Assembly (NCBI GenBank): GCA_002440225.1
Contig: DJSH01000005.1
Span: 1 to 5,638, forward strand
DNA: 5,638 nt
Origin: Candidatus Segatella violae
GTDB lineage: Bacteria; Bacteroidota; Bacteroidia; Bacteroidales; Bacteroidaceae
Reading direction: 5' to 3'
Shown: in pieces, positions 5,205 to 5,638 of the stretch
How the letters are laid out: every line of letters starts with the position of its first letter
Numbering within the stretch: the stretch's first letter is position 1
Made by a program: the position numbers and the translations under genes
The notes under the pieces: generated by a model
Databases searched by the model: none
Told to the model about the DNA's origin: nothing
What the model saw: the letters and a program-made list of their open reading frames with translations, nothing else

Positions 5205-5638
5205 ATGAACGAACAGATAAAATTGTCTCCTGACTTGGAGGCTCGTGTACACCAGGCGGTGGAGAACTTTATGCAGGGCTATGGCTGTTGCCAGTCGGTG
5301 GTGGCGGCTTTCGCCGATTTGTATGGATTGAGCGATGAGATGGCAAAACGCATTGGTGCTGGCTTCGGAGGCGGAGTGGGCAGGATGAGAATGATGTGCG
5401 GCGCCGTTTCGGGCATCGTCGTGCTTGTGGGCATGGACTGCGGACAGACCGAGGGCGATGACCGTGAGGGTAAGTCGGCTTGCTATAAGGTGGTGCAGGA
5501 TTTGCTCGCCAAGTCGAAGGAGCAGAATGGTAGCATCATCTGTGCTGAGATTCTTGGACTGAAGGGGCATGAGAAGGCTCAGTCCAGCTATGTGGCATCG
5601 GCTCGTACGGCAGAATACTATAAGTCGCGCCCTTGTGC
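5205..5638 (+). CDS. C_GCAxxG_C_C family protein, probable redox-active, cut by the window end
   Basis: An open frame of 144 codons runs from the ATG at 5205 to the right edge. The protein has the family's landmarks in order: GYGCCQSVVAAFAD (25-38), GFGGGVGRMRMMCGAVSG (53-70), QNGSIICAEILGL (107-119) and RTAEYYKSRPC (134-144). Conserved cysteines are C28 or C29, C65, C113 and C144. The family is annotated as putative redox-active from its paired cysteines; substrates are unknown. Family members are about 150-170 aa, so only a short C-terminal piece should be missing. Extra cysteines occur at 79 and 93. No signal peptide or membrane segment is evident, so it is probably cytoplasmic. It is divergent from the minus-strand cassette and has a Bacteroidetes-type -7 box at 5142-5149. 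GC is higher than in the cassette (33 of 60 in the line 5281-5340), which suggests core chromosome. The start is the first ATG of the frame ahead of the homology, with a roughly 50-base AT-rich leader. Confidence 0.93.
   Translation, partial: MNEQIKLSPDLEARVHQAVENFMQGYGCCQSVVAAFADLYGLSDEMAKRIGAGFGGGVGRMRMMCGAVSGIVVLVGMDCGQTEGDDREGKSACYKVVQDLLAKSKEQNGSIICAEILGLKGHEKAQSSYVASARTAEYYKSRPC

Noticed and set aside
5073..5570. Minus-strand open frame of 165 codons
   Set aside because: It is antisense to the clearly recognisable C_GCAxxG_C_C gene and runs through the divergent promoter region; the His/Ala/Leu-rich product looks like a reading shadow.

Overview
The window looks like chromosomal DNA from a gut or oral Bacteroidales bacterium, most likely Prevotella/Segatella or Bacteroides. 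Three things suggest this. The intergenic region carries two promoters of the Bacteroidetes type (-7 TAnnTTTG, one with a well-spaced -33 TTTG). Most gene starts lack a strong Shine-Dalgarno site. The families present (AAA-ATPase-like/DUF1703 protein, DUF3791 small proteins, RhuM, DUF262/DUF1524) are typical accessory genes of that order. The genus is an inference; no rRNA or tRNA gene is visible.

Layout. From 5055 down to 18 there are five genes, all on the minus strand and separated by only 22, 2, 30 and 7 bases. In transcription order they are: (1) a 528-aa ATPase-like protein with a C-terminal PD-(D/E)XK nuclease-like domain; (2) a 77-aa DUF3791-like protein; (3) a 68-aa second DUF3791-like protein; (4) a 610-aa DUF262 + DUF1524 protein of the GmrSD/SspE/BrxU type (DGQQR nucleotidase domain plus HNH-like nuclease domain); (5) a 371-aa fusion of a DinD-like domain to a RhuM domain, whose stop codon falls where the family normally continues. 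A near-consensus promoter (TTTG, 19 bp, TAATTTTG) sits just upstream of gene 1. Divergently, from 5205 to the right edge, runs a plus-strand gene for a cysteine-rich C_GCAxxG_C_C family protein, cut by the window end, with its own promoter candidate.

How they may work together. The DUF262/DUF1524 protein is the clearest functional call: a probable modification-dependent or other anti-phage nuclease. RhuM proteins commonly sit beside restriction systems, DUF3791 genes commonly sit in toxin-antitoxin-like clusters, and the ATPase/DUF1703 family looks nuclease-like and accessory. The tight spacing suggests one transcript and a compact defence-island-like cassette. That the five act as one system is an inference only. 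The C_GCAxxG_C_C gene appears to be an ordinary, higher-GC chromosomal gene marking the edge of the cassette.

The only gene-free stretch of any size is 5056-5204 (149 bp), which holds the two divergent promoters. No CRISPR, tRNA, rRNA, IS element or transposase was seen.
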